A stretch of 64,000 nt of DNA from Actinoplanes subtropicus (GCF_000721705.1 NZ_JOJL01000050.1:62001-126000), one strand, 5' to 3'. Numbered from the stretch's first letter, positions 1 through 8,584 are shown. Numbers and translations: made by a program. The notes: a model not told the origin generated them from the sequence alone.

Positions 1-1
1 C

Positions 2-2386
2 ACGGACCGGCTGCAGGCGCTGAACCGGATACTGCTCGACGCCGCGTCGGCATCGGGTCGCGACTGGTGGAACCTCCCCGACAAGGAGGCGTATCTGTGG
101 CGGCACCTCGGGTACCACATGCGCGTCGCGGGACGAGCCGCGGAGTTCGCGGCGACCGCCACCGACCTGCGCTGGGCGATGGCGAAGCTCCGCCGGTTCG
201 GCGCCGCGTCGGTCTCCGACGACCTTGCCGGGCTCGAGAGCCCGGTCGCCGAGGCGCTGCGCCGCGCCTTGGACCGGCACGGCCACCTGCTGACCCCGAC
301 CGACCCGCCGCATGCCGTCATCGATGTCTTCCTCGGCAGGATCGGCGACGATCCGGTGCTCGGGCACCTCGCCGCGGGATACGTCCCGGCGCCGGGCGAA
401 CAGCGCCTGCTGCCCCGATGGCGTTTGCCCGACCTGCCGCACCCGGCGATGTACCGGATGACGCCGGACGCGATCAGCAGCTACCGCAACGTCCCCTACT
501 CCCCGGACGGGACACAGGTCGTCACCCAGACAGCGGAGAACGACGCCGTCCTGCGCCGTACGGACAGCGGCGAGCCGCTGGTCGTGCTCGAGGACTCGAG
601 CCGCGTCAACTACCCGGCCGTGTTCGCGCCGGACGGCTCGTGGATCGCTCTGGAAACCATCGAGAAGCCACTACGGCTCTGGAACACCGCGGACGGCCGG
701 CGCCTGATCGACCTCGGCGAACACGAAGACTGGCTGTGGGCCGCCGTGGCGTCGCCCGACGGACGGTGGCTGGCCGGCACCGGCAGCGGGAAGGCCTGGC
801 TATGGCCGGTATCGGGAGGTCCGGCTCAGTCGCTGCACAAGCGACACGAGGATGTTGATTCTCTCGTGTTCGCGCCGGACAGCTCATGGATCGCATCGGC
901 CGGCGATGGGCCCGACGTTCGCATCCGGCCACTCACGGGAAACGGGGAGGCGCGGTCACTGACCGGCCACGCCAATCGCGTGAGCCTCGCACCCGCGGTG
1001 ATCGGGCCCTGGTTGATCGCCATCGACGACGACCACATCGTTCATTTCTGGGACACGCGCTCCTGGACCAGGTCACATCAGCTCAGGCTGCCGCAACAAC
1101 CGGTCGCCATCGAGGGGCCGGTCGACGGATCCTGGCTTGCCATCGCCGAGGAGGAACGCGTCACTCGCTGGAGCACCGATACCTGGGAGCTGATCGGCGG
1201 ATGGCGCCTCGGTGACCGCGACGTCCGGGCGAGATGCCTGGCGATCGACACTGCCGGGTCGTGCGTCGCGGTCGGTCGCTCCGACGGCCGGATCAACGTC
1301 TGGGACGCCGACGCCGGCAAGCTCCGCGGTGTTCTGCACGGGCACGGCAAGGAGGTGGAGGGGTGCCGGTTCCGGGCCGACGGCTCACTTGTCTCCACCG
1401 ACGGCGACGAGGTGCGAGTCTGGCAGCTTGACGAACTGGAGACCGACCATGTCAGATCTGCCGGTTTGGCCCACCCCGCGACGTGGCTCGCGGTAGCGCC
1501 GAGCGCGGGGTGGATGTCCACCGCGCACGGCACCCAATTGCGCTTCTGGCACGAGGAATCCTCGACCGTCGCCCCGGCGAGCCCCACTCCCCAGACGATT
1601 GAATTTCTGCATGCGGTCGACGAGCGGACCCTCGCCGTCGGACGGACCGGAGTAATCGAACTATGGGACGCCCGCCACATTGAACTCCTGTCGAGCACAG
1701 AAACGGAGCTCTCGTTTCTCCGACTCCCTTCGAGGCTGGTTCTGTCGCCTTCTCGGGCAGTCGACAGCTCGGCGTGGACCGGCCACGTCACTGTCTATGA
1801 CCTTGGCACCGGCCGGAAGGAGCTGGTGCTCGATCCCCGGCTGCTCCAGGAACGGCGCACGAGGTTTCGGCGGCTCACGGGATGGATGGCGGCGAAGTCG
1901 CCCTGGCTGCCTCGGCGTCTGCGTTACCCGTCGATCAGCTACCTGACGGTGGCGGCATCCGTGCTCGGCGATCGGCTCTTGACCATCGCCGACGACGGAG
2001 CTTCTGTTCTCTGGGACACCCAGACCTGGGAAGCCCGACAATGGCAAGGTATGAGCGGCGTCCGGCACGTGGTCGCCGACGAATCCGGATGGCTGCTCAC
2101 CGACGGAACGCGGATCGAGTGGCGGTCGGCCGACGGGACGACATGCCGTCCGATCGCCGAACTCGGCGAGGACGAGGATCGGCTGACCCGGTTGGCGTAC
2201 TCCCACGACGGACGTCATCTCTGCGGGATCACCAACCGTGATCTCATCGTCTGGCAGACCTCGACCTGGAGCCGTGTCGCCATGCAGCGCGTCGACGGCC
2301 CGCTGACCGACTGTGCTTGGATTCGCGACGAGATCGTGGCCGCCAGCAACCACGGCATCTACCGATTCGTCCTTCGAACACCCTAG
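2..2386 (+). CDS. WD40-repeat protein, C-terminal part of a probable STAND/NB-ARC regulator (5' partial)
   Basis: The frame is open from the first bases of the window to a TAG at 2384-2386, so the gene starts upstream; about 794 residues are visible. The ATG at 119 is internal. The first residues (LWRHLGYHMRVAGR, then DLRWAMAKLRRFG) resemble the linker that follows NB-ARC ATPase domains in actinobacterial APAF1-like proteins. From about residue 150 there are degenerate WD40 blades with the usual SPDGRWLA / RLWNT / VWDAD endings. Family knowledge: such STAND proteins are signal-dependent ATPase switches whose propeller acts as sensor. The ATPase half lies outside the window, so STAND membership is inferred. 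The trigger and partner cannot be read here. Confidence 0.8.
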   Translation, partial: TDRLQALNRILLDAASASGRDWWNLPDKEAYLWRHLGYHMRVAGRAAEFAATATDLRWAMAKLRRFGAASVSDDLAGLESPVAEALRRALDRHGHLLTPTDPPHAVIDVFLGRIGDDPVLGHLAAGYVPAPGEQRLLPRWRLPDLPHPAMYRMTPDAISSYRNVPYSPDGTQVVTQTAENDAVLRRTDSGEPLVVLEDSSRVNYPAVFAPDGSWIALETIEKPLRLWNTADGRRLIDLGEHEDWLWAAVASPDGRWLAGTGSGKAWLWPVSGGPAQSLHKRHEDVDSLVFAPDSSWIASAGDGPDVRIRPLTGNGEARSLTGHANRVSLAPAVIGPWLIAIDDDHIVHFWDTRSWTRSHQLRLPQQPVAIEGPVDGSWLAIAEEERVTRWSTDTWELIGGWRLGDRDVRARCLAIDTAGSCVAVGRSDGRINVWDADAGKLRGVLHGHGKEVEGCRFRADGSLVSTDGDEVRVWQLDELETDHVRSAGLAHPATWLAVAPSAGWMSTAHGTQLRFWHEESSTVAPASPTPQTIEFLHAVDERTLAVGRTGVIELWDARHIELLSSTETELSFLRLPSRLVLSPSRAVDSSAWTGHVTVYDLGTGRKELVLDPRLLQERRTRFRRLTGWMAAKSPWLPRRLRYPSISYLTVAASVLGDRLLTIADDGASVLWDTQTWEARQWQGMSGVRHVVADESGWLLTDGTRIEWRSADGTTCRPIAELGEDEDRLTRLAYSHDGRHLCGITNRDLIVWQTSTWSRVAMQRVDGPLTDCAWIRDEIVAASNHGIYRFVLRTP

Positions 2387-2393
2387 TTGGGCC

Positions 2394-3113
2394 TCAGGCC
2401 GCGCTGACCCGCACGATCCCCGCGCCCGCCTGCGCCCGTACGTCCACCCCCGGACCACCGTCCCGCCAACCGTTGGCGGTGAACGACTGGCCGCCCGCCA
2501 CGCCCTGGTGGACCTGGCCGTCGACGGTCACCGTGCCGGCGCCGGACGCGGCGGTCACTCGCACCGGCGTGCCGGACGGAAGGCGTACGGCAAATTGGTC
2601 CACTCCCCCGGACATGGTCACCGGGAGCGAGGCCGACGGGCGCGACAGCGCCAGGTCGATCAGGCTCGCGCCGCCGGCCAGCTGGATCTCCGACGGGCTG
2701 CCGCCGGTCATGTCGATGCGGATCTCCCGGGCGCCCCCGAGGGTCCGCAGGGCCCAGCTGACCTTCTCGTTCACGACGATGTTCACGATCCCGCTGCCGC
2801 CGCCGGGGGCCGGCACCAGGCGCAGCCGTACGTCGCCGCCGTCCCGGTCGACCTCGGGGCGGATGCCGGCGCCGGCCGGGACGCTGACCCGGTAGAGGTC
2901 GTCGCCGAGCGCGCCGGCCGCGAGCCGCACCGAGGTGGCGCCGTCCATCAGCTGGAAGGTGGCGGTCCGCACGCCGTCGACCGGGCCGGTGGCTGTACGA
3001 GACGCCGACGGGTGGGCCAGCGAGCCGACGAGGACGGCCGCCAGGCCGAGCACCACGACGGCGCCGAGCGCGATGCCGATGATCACAGCCGGACGGGCGA
3101 GCTTGACCTTCAT
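2394..3113 (-). CDS. Membrane-anchored extracytoplasmic protein of unknown function
   Basis: 239 residues from the ATG at 3113. A longer frame to 3251 exists but runs into the MarR gene and has no family-like N-terminus. The protein has a short basic N-terminus (MKVKLARP), one hydrophobic segment at about residues 8-32, then about 200 residues rich in Gly, Val and Thr with beta-strand character. This looks like an anchored or secreted beta-rich domain; a DUF4097-like beta-helix is possible but not established. It lies 31 bp downstream of the MarR gene on the same strand, so the two may be co-transcribed and the protein may be a MarR target. Confidence 0.75.
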   Translation of the reverse strand: MKVKLARPAVIIGIALGAVVVLGLAAVLVGSLAHPSASRTATGPVDGVRTATFQLMDGATSVRLAAGALGDDLYRVSVPAGAGIRPEVDRDGGDVRLRLVPAPGGGSGIVNIVVNEKVSWALRTLGGAREIRIDMTGGSPSEIQLAGGASLIDLALSRPSASLPVTMSGGVDQFAVRLPSGTPVRVTAASGAGTVTVDGQVHQGVAGGQSFTANGWRDGGPGVDVRAQAGAGIVRVSAA

Positions 3114-3144
3114 ACGAAGTGACTTTTCCCGATGTCCGGCCGGA

Positions 3145-3600
3145 TTACACCCGGCTGCGCATGTGCTCGGCCAGGGCCTCGGTGAAGCGCTCGAGCACGA
3201 GGGCCAGTTCCCGCTTGTCCGCGTCCGAATAGTCCTTGAGCACGGCGCCATACACCACCCGGCGGGCCTGCCGCACCGTGTCCACCTGCCGCAGGCCGAG
3301 CGGGGTGGCGGCGATGACCGTGCCCCGCCCGTCCCGCGGGTCGCGCTGGCGCTCGATCAGCCCGTCCTTCTGCAGGGCGGTGACCTGGCGGGTGACGGTC
3401 GAGCCGTCGAGGTTGAGCGCGGCGGCGAGCACCGAGACGTTGAGCGGGCCGTCCTTCTCCAGCTGGCGCAGGATCACATACGCCGCGCGGTCGAGCGCCC
3501 GGTGCGCCGGGCCGCCGGTGGACCGGCGCGTGGCCTCGCCGAGCCGCATCAGCAGGGCCATCTGCGTCTCGATCGTGCCGAGCACCAGGTCATCACTCAT
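3145..3600 (-). CDS. MarR-family transcriptional regulator
   Basis: 151 residues. A winged helix-turn-helix lies at about residues 45-105: ILRQLEKDGPLNVSVLAAAL, then LDGSTVTRQVTALQKDGLI, then the wing RQRDPRDGRGTVIAATPLG. These are the hallmark features and normal length of MarR dimers that sense small phenolic ligands and usually repress adjacent genes. It starts 9 bp downstream of the MFS gene end (3610) and precedes the anchored protein at 2394-3113, all on the minus strand, so a three-gene operon MFS-marR-membrane protein is likely. The ligand is unknown. Confidence 0.9.
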   Translation of the reverse strand: MSDDLVLGTIETQMALLMRLGEATRRSTGGPAHRALDRAAYVILRQLEKDGPLNVSVLAAALNLDGSTVTRQVTALQKDGLIERQRDPRDGRGTVIAATPLGLRQVDTVRQARRVVYGAVLKDYSDADKRELALVLERFTEALAEHMRSRV

Positions 3601-3609
3601 AGCTGCATG

Positions 3610-4776
3610 TTACAGAGACTTCTTCGAGGCCCGCAGCGCGGGAGCGCCGAGGCCCATCAGCGCGGTCAGGACGACAATCAGCGTAAACGACACCGTCAGG
3701 CTCCAGACATGGGCGATGCCGCCGATCACGCCGGGCGCGATCAATCCGCTGCCGTACGCGATGCCCGCCACGCCGGCGATGTTGCGCCCGGTGTTGCCGG
3801 GAAGCCGGCCCGCCGCCGCGAAGACCAGCGGCACCACCACGGCGATGCCGATGCCGACCAGGCCGAACCCGAGGATCACCAGCGCGACCGGCGAGGCCAG
3901 CACCACGATCAGCACGCCGGCCGTGGCGCACGCGCCGGAGAGCCGCACGGTGGTCACCGGGCCGAGCCGGCGCACCACCCAGTCGCCGCCGAACCGGGCC
4001 GCCGCCATGCAGGCCGAGAAGATCGAGACGGTCAACGCCCCCGTCGCCGCCGGGTGGTGCAGCAGGTCGCGCACGTAGACGGCGGACCAGTCCAGGCTCG
4101 CGCCCTCGGCGAAGACCGCGCACAGGCCGATCAGGCCGATCGCCCACACCTCGCGGGACGGCAGCGCGAACGCCGGCGGCTCCTCGGCCGACGGATCGGG
4201 CCTGTGCGACAGCAGCCAGGCCGACGCGAGCAGCGCGATCACGATCAGCCCGGCCGCGGCCAGCGCGAAGTGCGGCGGCGCCCCGAGCCCGGACCGGGCC
4301 GCGAGCGCCGCCACCGCCGAGCCGGCCAGGCCGCCGACGCTCCACCAGCCGTGGAAGCCGGACATCACCGACCGCTCGTAGCGCTCCTCGACCAGCACGG
4401 CATGCGCGTTCATCGCCACGTCGGCGACCCCGGCGGCCGCGCCGTAGAGCACCAGCGTCACGCAGAGCAGCGGCAGATTTGTCGGCAGCGACGGCAGCAG
4501 GAGCGCGGCGCACCAGAGCACGATCAGCACCCGCACCAGCTTGCGCAGGTCGAAGCGGTGCGCGAGCCGCCCGGAGACCGGCATCGCGAGCAGCGCGCCG
4601 ACGCCCGGCATGAGCAGCGCCAGGCCCAGGCCGCCGACGCCGGTGCCGACATGGTCGGCCACCCAGGGGACCCGGGCCGCGAACGTGCCCGCCACCGCGC
4701 CGTGAACCGCGAAGATCACGGAGGTGGCGACGCGGGCCCGGCGCAGCGCCGGGGACACGAGGTGGGTGACGGCCAT
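3610..4776 (-). CDS. Major facilitator superfamily transporter
   Basis: 388 residues from the ATG at 4776; the frame extends to 4875, but that extension lies inside the divergent TetR gene. About 12 hydrophobic segments are visible, with a conserved loop after the second helix (PVSGRLAHRF), in line with a secondary active exporter of the YbjJ/sugar-efflux type. The substrate cannot be read from sequence. It is divergent from a TetR gene, with only 46 bp to that gene's likely GTG start, the classic arrangement for a TetR-controlled efflux pump. A MarR gene follows 9 bp downstream, so two regulators flank the pump. Confidence 0.88.
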   Translation of the reverse strand: MAVTHLVSPALRRARVATSVIFAVHGAVAGTFAARVPWVADHVGTGVGGLGLALLMPGVGALLAMPVSGRLAHRFDLRKLVRVLIVLWCAALLLPSLPTNLPLLCVTLVLYGAAAGVADVAMNAHAVLVEERYERSVMSGFHGWWSVGGLAGSAVAALAARSGLGAPPHFALAAAGLIVIALLASAWLLSHRPDPSAEEPPAFALPSREVWAIGLIGLCAVFAEGASLDWSAVYVRDLLHHPAATGALTVSIFSACMAAARFGGDWVVRRLGPVTTVRLSGACATAGVLIVVLASPVALVILGFGLVGIGIAVVVPLVFAAAGRLPGNTGRNIAGVAGIAYGSGLIAPGVIGGIAHVWSLTVSFTLIVVLTALMGLGAPALRASKKSL

Positions 4777-4822
4777 GGGGCAGACGCTAGACGAATCCCG
4801 ACCGCTTGGTAAGTATTTATTC
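4777..4822. promoter_or_regulatory. Divergent promoter region with candidate TetR operator
   Basis: This 46-bp gap separates the MFS start and the likely TetR start. It is locally AT-richer than its surroundings (AAGTATTTATTC at about 4811-4822) and holds a partial dyad, ACCGCTTGGT, at 4801-4810 with ACC/GGT ends. The position between a TetR gene and a transporter makes it the natural operator. Only the outer three bases of each half match, so the exact site is uncertain. Confidence 0.35.
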
Positions 4823-5398
4823 GTGGGGTACGCGAAGGGCCGCGCCAAGCGGCGGGACATCCTGGACCAGGCCACCGCGCTGTTCGGCGAGGCGGGCTAC
4901 CGCGGCACGTCGCTGCGCGAGATCGCGGCCCGCTGCGGCATCTCGCACCCGGGCCTGCTGCACCACTTTCCCACAAAGGAGTCGCTGCTCCTGGCCGTTC
5001 TCGAGCATCGCGACGAGGTCGATCAGGAACGGGTCACGGCCGGCCATCCGCGCGGCGCCGCAGCCCTGCGCCGGGTGGTCGACATAGTCGCGCTGAACGC
5101 CACCCGGCGCGGCATCGTCGAGCTGTTCACCGTGCTGTCGGCCGAGGCGACCGCCGCCGACCACCCCGCGCACGACTACTTCGTCGATCGATATTCGCGG
5201 ATCGTGCGAGAACTGGAGGCGGCGTACGCCGAGGCGCGGGACGCGGGCGATCTCCGCCCCGGCATCGAGCCGGCCCGGGCGGCCCGCGACCTGATCGCGC
5301 TGATGGACGGCCTGCAGATCCAGTGGCTGCTCGGCGACCCGGCCTTGGACATGGCGGCGGCGGTCGAGCAACACCTAAGATCCCAACTTCTTTCCTGA
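4823..5398 (+). CDS. TetR-family transcriptional regulator
   Basis: 191 residues from the GTG at 4823, which puts the helix-turn-helix at the usual distance from the N-terminus. Upstream ATGs at 4775 and 4724 would overlap the divergent MFS start and look less likely. The N-terminal domain has the family signature: KRRDILDQATALFGEAGYRG, then SLREIAARCGISHPGLLHHF. The rest is an all-helical ligand and dimer domain. It probably represses the divergent MFS pump. Its 3' end overlaps the convergent histidine kinase gene by 24 bp. Confidence 0.9.
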   Translation: MGYAKGRAKRRDILDQATALFGEAGYRGTSLREIAARCGISHPGLLHHFPTKESLLLAVLEHRDEVDQERVTAGHPRGAAALRRVVDIVALNATRRGIVELFTVLSAEATAADHPAHDYFVDRYSRIVRELEAAYAEARDAGDLRPGIEPARAARDLIALMDGLQIQWLLGDPALDMAAAVEQHLRSQLLS

Positions 5399-6526
5399 CG
5401 TACGCCGGGGAGCAGGCCCGCGCCGCACCGGCACGGTGATCGTGACCAGGGTCGGGCCGCCCGGCGGGCTGTCGACGGTCAGCGTGCCGTCGACGGCCTC
5501 GAGGCGCTCGGCGATGCCGCGCAGTCCGCTGCCGGTCGCCGGGTCGGCCCCGCCCACGCCGTCGTCCAGCACGGTGATCCGCAGCGTGCCCGGCGCCGGC
5601 CGGTCGAAGGTGACCTCGGCGGAGGTCGCGCCGGCGTGCTTCACGACGTTGCTCAGACACTCGGCCACCGCGAAGTAGACGGCCGTCTCCGCGGCGGCCG
5701 ACAGCGGCGCGACCGGGCCACCGAGCGCGGTCTCGGCTTCGGACGGCGACCCGGGCGGCCGACCGGGTGCCGCCCCGACGGCGGCCGGCGGTGGCTCGCC
5801 GGGTGCCGCCCCGACGGCGGCCGGCGGTGGCTCGCCGGTCACCCTGACCGGGAGGGCCAAATCGAGGGCGAGCGCGCGGACCGCGTCGCCGAGGCCGCGG
5901 TCGGCCAGCACCGGCGGCTGGATGCTGTGCATGACCGCGCGCAGGTCGTCCAGCGCGGCGCGGGCGGTCGAGCGGGCCTCGTCGAGCAGGCGCTCGGCGG
6001 TACCCGGGTCGCGGCGCAGCAGGTCGCCGGCCAGCCCGAGGGTCAGCGCCAGCGACACCATGCGAGCCTGGGCACCGTCGTGCAAGTCTCGCTCGACCCG
6101 CTTGAGCTCGGCGGCCTGCCGGTCCAGCGCGCCGCTGCGGGACCGGCTGAGCGCGCCGACCCGCTCGATCAGCTCGCGCTCCCGGCGGCCGGGCGGGCGG
6201 CGGTACGCCACCAGATGCGCGCCGAGCAGCGTGCCGGCGGCCAGCGTGGTCCAGAACGGCCAGAAGTATCCGCCGCCGGAGAGCACATACACGGTCAGGT
6301 CGACGGCGACCAGCAGCCCGCAGAACGCGGCGTCGACCGCGAGCCAACGCCGCCGCCCCGGCGGGACGCGCAGCGCCCGGCCGAAGACGACCACCCCGGC
6401 CGCCACCGTGAGGAAGCCGAAGTACACCCAGCGCGGCCAGAACTCGCCCCGCCCGGTGAACGCCCAGACCAGGGTGACCGCGACGCTGAGCGCCACGGCC
6501 ACCCCGGCAAGCACCTTCCTGGTCAC
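5375..6526 (-). CDS. NarL/DesK-type sensor histidine kinase
   Basis: 383 residues from the GTG at 6526, which overlaps the upstream DUF418 stop by 4 bp (GTGA). Four or more membrane segments lie in residues 5-120. A HisKA_3 domain follows with the phospho-accepting His in VERDLHDGAQARMVS, then an HATPase domain with the N box (AECLSNVVKHAGA), DDGVGG and GSGLRGIAERL. Between the two catalytic parts sits an unusual Pro/Ala-rich insert of about 40 residues containing a perfect tandem duplication of GEPPPAAVGAAP. It is co-transcribed with a DUF418 protein and the response regulator at 7771-8406, its likely cognate partner. The signal is unknown. Confidence 0.92.
   Translation of the reverse strand: MTRKVLAGVAVALSVAVTLVWAFTGRGEFWPRWVYFGFLTVAAGVVVFGRALRVPPGRRRWLAVDAAFCGLLVAVDLTVYVLSGGGYFWPFWTTLAAGTLLGAHLVAYRRPPGRRERELIERVGALSRSRSGALDRQAAELKRVERDLHDGAQARMVSLALTLGLAGDLLRRDPGTAERLLDEARSTARAALDDLRAVMHSIQPPVLADRGLGDAVRALALDLALPVRVTGEPPPAAVGAAPGEPPPAAVGAAPGRPPGSPSEAETALGGPVAPLSAAAETAVYFAVAECLSNVVKHAGATSAEVTFDRPAPGTLRITVLDDGVGGADPATGSGLRGIAERLEAVDGTLTVDSPPGGPTLVTITVPVRRGPAPRRTSGKKLGS
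5764..5835. repeat. Two tandem copies of a 36-bp unit inside the kinase gene
   Basis: Copies at 5764-5799 and 5800-5835 are identical. The unit is 12 codons long, so it duplicates 12 residues in frame in the linker between the dimerisation and ATPase domains without breaking the gene. Because the copies do not differ at any base, the duplication looks recent or is maintained by slippage. Confidence 0.9.
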
Positions 6527-7698
6527 GCCGTGGTCCGGTCGATCGCAGCGGGCCGGTACGTGAAGCGGCGGAGCAGCGTCTCGGCCGGGCCACGATAGCC
6601 GCGCCTGCTCATCAGCCGCGCGATCCCGAGGGAGAGCACCCAGACCGCGATCCCCGCGACCGCGGCGGTGACGGTGCCGTTCAGGTTGAGCGCCCACGGC
6701 GAGAACAGCACCACCCAGCACACCGACTGGAACAGGTACCCGCTCAGCGACCGCTGCCCGAGCGCGACGATCGGCCCCACCCGCTCGGTGCGGCCCGCGA
6801 GCCGGTGCGCGATCAGCGCGAACAGGGCCACATAGCCCGGACCGCCGTACTCACCGGTGACGGCGTGGACGCGGTACATGGCCTCGACCGTACCGGCGTC
6901 CACGTGCAAAACACCTGCCGCCACCAGCGCGTACGGCAGGGAACCGGCGATCGAGATGCCGAGCGAGACGACCGCCGTGCGGCGCAGCAGCGTCAGGTGC
7001 CGCCCCGGCTCCTCCAGCAGGCGGCGGCGCGCCGCCCAGATGCCCAGCCAGACGATCACCAGGAACGGGAGCACGGTGGCCGTGTGCAGCGGCCACTCGG
7101 CGAGACGGTCGACCAGCGACCGCGTGTACGAGGACGCCGCCAGCGACGGGTTCGGGCTGTTCACGATGGTCGCGTCGCCGGCGTGCGCGGTGGCCGTCGC
7201 GATCACGGCGAGCACCACGGCGTACGCCGTCTGGCAGCCCCAGATCCACAGGACCAGCCGGTGGAAGCGATCGCCGCGACGCAGCAACAGCAGGGTGGCG
7301 ACAATTCCCACGATCCCGTACGCGCCCAGGAAGTCCCCGAAGTACAGCAGCGTCGCGTGGGCGACACCGAAGACGACCAGTGCCGCGTTCCGGCGCAGCA
7401 GGATTCGCCGCTCGTCCACGCCCGCGGCCCGGTGCCGGCGGGCGAGCTGGACCAACCCGTACCCGAACATCACCGCGAAGACCGGGTAGGCGCGGCTGTC
7501 GACCAGCGTGGTCATCAGGAAGTTCACGACGCGCTGCCAGCCGTGCGGCGTGCCGTCGAGGCCGGGCTGGCCGGCGAAGGCGAAGTTCGCGGCGTTGGCC
7601 AGCGCGATGAACAGGAGCATGAAGCCGCGGGTGAGGTCGGGCGCGAGGGCCCGCCGGTCGGCCCGGACGGGCCCGGCTGTTTCGAGGAGAGCTGTCAT
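6523..7698 (-). CDS. DUF418 family membrane protein
   Basis: 391 residues from the ATG at 7698. The N-terminus (PDLTRGFMLLFIALANAANF), the central MFGYGLVQLARR and the C-terminal block around GPIVALGQRSLSGYLFQS are typical of the DUF418/YeiB family, predicted polytopic inner-membrane proteins with about 10 helices and related to acyltransferase-3-like proteins. The biochemical role of the family is not established. The gene is sandwiched between a response regulator and its kinase, with a 4-bp overlap into the kinase. It may therefore be the output target or a sensing accessory of that two-component system; this is inference from position. Confidence 0.88.
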   Translation of the reverse strand: MTALLETAGPVRADRRALAPDLTRGFMLLFIALANAANFAFAGQPGLDGTPHGWQRVVNFLMTTLVDSRAYPVFAVMFGYGLVQLARRHRAAGVDERRILLRRNAALVVFGVAHATLLYFGDFLGAYGIVGIVATLLLLRRGDRFHRLVLWIWGCQTAYAVVLAVIATATAHAGDATIVNSPNPSLAASSYTRSLVDRLAEWPLHTATVLPFLVIVWLGIWAARRRLLEEPGRHLTLLRRTAVVSLGISIAGSLPYALVAAGVLHVDAGTVEAMYRVHAVTGEYGGPGYVALFALIAHRLAGRTERVGPIVALGQRSLSGYLFQSVCWVVLFSPWALNLNGTVTAAVAGIAVWVLSLGIARLMSRRGYRGPAETLLRRFTYRPAAIDRTTA

Positions 7699-7770
7699 GC
7701 CTCGAGCCTGGTCGGGGCGGCCATTCCGATCGAGGAGACTGGATCCCGTCTCGTGGTGGTAGTAGTACCC

Positions 7771-8406
7771 CTATCGGTCGAGGTAGCGCAGCACCGCCAG
7801 GACCCGGCGGTTGTCGTCGTCGGAGGCCTGCAGGTCGAGCTTCGCGAAGATGTTGTTGGTGTGCTTCGCGACCGCCTTCTCGGTGATGAAGAGGGCGGCG
7901 CCGATCGCCGCGTTGGAGCGGCCCTGCGCCATGTGGCCGAGCACCTCCCGCTCGCGCGGGGTGAGCCGGTCGAGCTCGTGGTGGTTGTGCAGCAGCTTGG
8001 CGACCACGGTCGGGTCGAGCGCGGTGCCGCCGGCCGCGACCCGCCGGACGTTCTCGACGAACTCGCCGACGTCCGAGACGCGGTCCTTGAGCAGGTAGCC
8101 GATCCCGCCGTTGCCGTCGGCGAGCAGTTCGCGGGCGTAGAGCCGCTCGACGTACTGGGACAGGACCAGCACGGGCAGACCGGGGATCTCGGCGCGGGCG
8201 GCCAGCGCGGCCCGCAGCCCCTCGTCGGTGTGGGTGGGCGGCAGGCGTACGTCGACGACGGCCACGTCCGGGCGCCGCTCGATCAGGGCGCGCTGCAACT
8301 CGGGCCCGTTGTCGACGGCGGCGACCACCTCGAAGCCGTACGCCTCGAGCATCCGGATCAGCCCGTCGCGCAGCAGCGTCAGGTCCTCGGCGACGACGAT
8401 CCTCAT
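7771..8406 (-). CDS. LuxR/NarL-family response regulator
   Basis: 211 residues. The receiver domain is at about 1-120, with the acidic pocket near AEDLTLLRDGL, the phospho-acceptor Asp in VAVVDVRLPP and the conserved Lys in YLLKDRV. The C-terminal LuxR helix-turn-helix is LTPREREVLGHMAQGRSNAA, then EKAVAKHTNNIFAKL. It is the first gene of the unit response regulator - DUF418 - histidine kinase. Phosphorylation by the kinase at 5375-6526 would allow it to bind promoters, probably including its own. Its promoter must lie within or next to the nested palindrome at 8416-8584, only 10 bp upstream of its start. Confidence 0.93.
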   Translation of the reverse strand: MRIVVAEDLTLLRDGLIRMLEAYGFEVVAAVDNGPELQRALIERRPDVAVVDVRLPPTHTDEGLRAALAARAEIPGLPVLVLSQYVERLYARELLADGNGGIGYLLKDRVSDVGEFVENVRRVAAGGTALDPTVVAKLLHNHHELDRLTPREREVLGHMAQGRSNAAIGAALFITEKAVAKHTNNIFAKLDLQASDDDNRRVLAVLRYLDR

Positions 8407-8415
8407 CGCGCCAGG

Positions 8416-8584
8416 ATAGGGCCTGTCCTGCCGGTCACGCGGGGCTGCGGCGTGGCCCAGGCGGCGCCTGACGGCGTCCGCGAAACGGCCACATCCAACA
8501 CCGGGTCGCGACCGCTTCGCGGCCGACGCCAGCCACCACCTGGACCTCGCCTCGCTCCCACGTGACCGGCAGGACAGGCTCTAT
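8416..8584. repeat. Nested palindromic element, copy A
   Basis: The outer arms at 8416-8439 and 8561-8584 are 24 bp and complementary except for one G-T position; 19 bp are perfect (8421-8439 with 8561-8579). Inside is a core that begins GGGCTGCGGCGTGGCCCAGG (8442) and ends CCTCGCCTCGCTCCC (8545-8559). The core flanks are nearly identical to copy B at 35602-35713, but the outer arms are not. Copy A carries about 57 bp more in its middle than copy B. It sits between the end of the D-cysteine desulfhydrase-like gene, whose stop codon is in the right arm, and the start of the response regulator. It may act as a terminator, a structured RNA or a small mobile element. Confidence 0.85.

Noticed and set aside
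8416..8584. Complete insertion sequence
   Set aside because: There is no transposase gene and the element is only 169 bp. The long inverted arms alone do not make an IS, and target duplications are not evident. A non-autonomous element is still possible.
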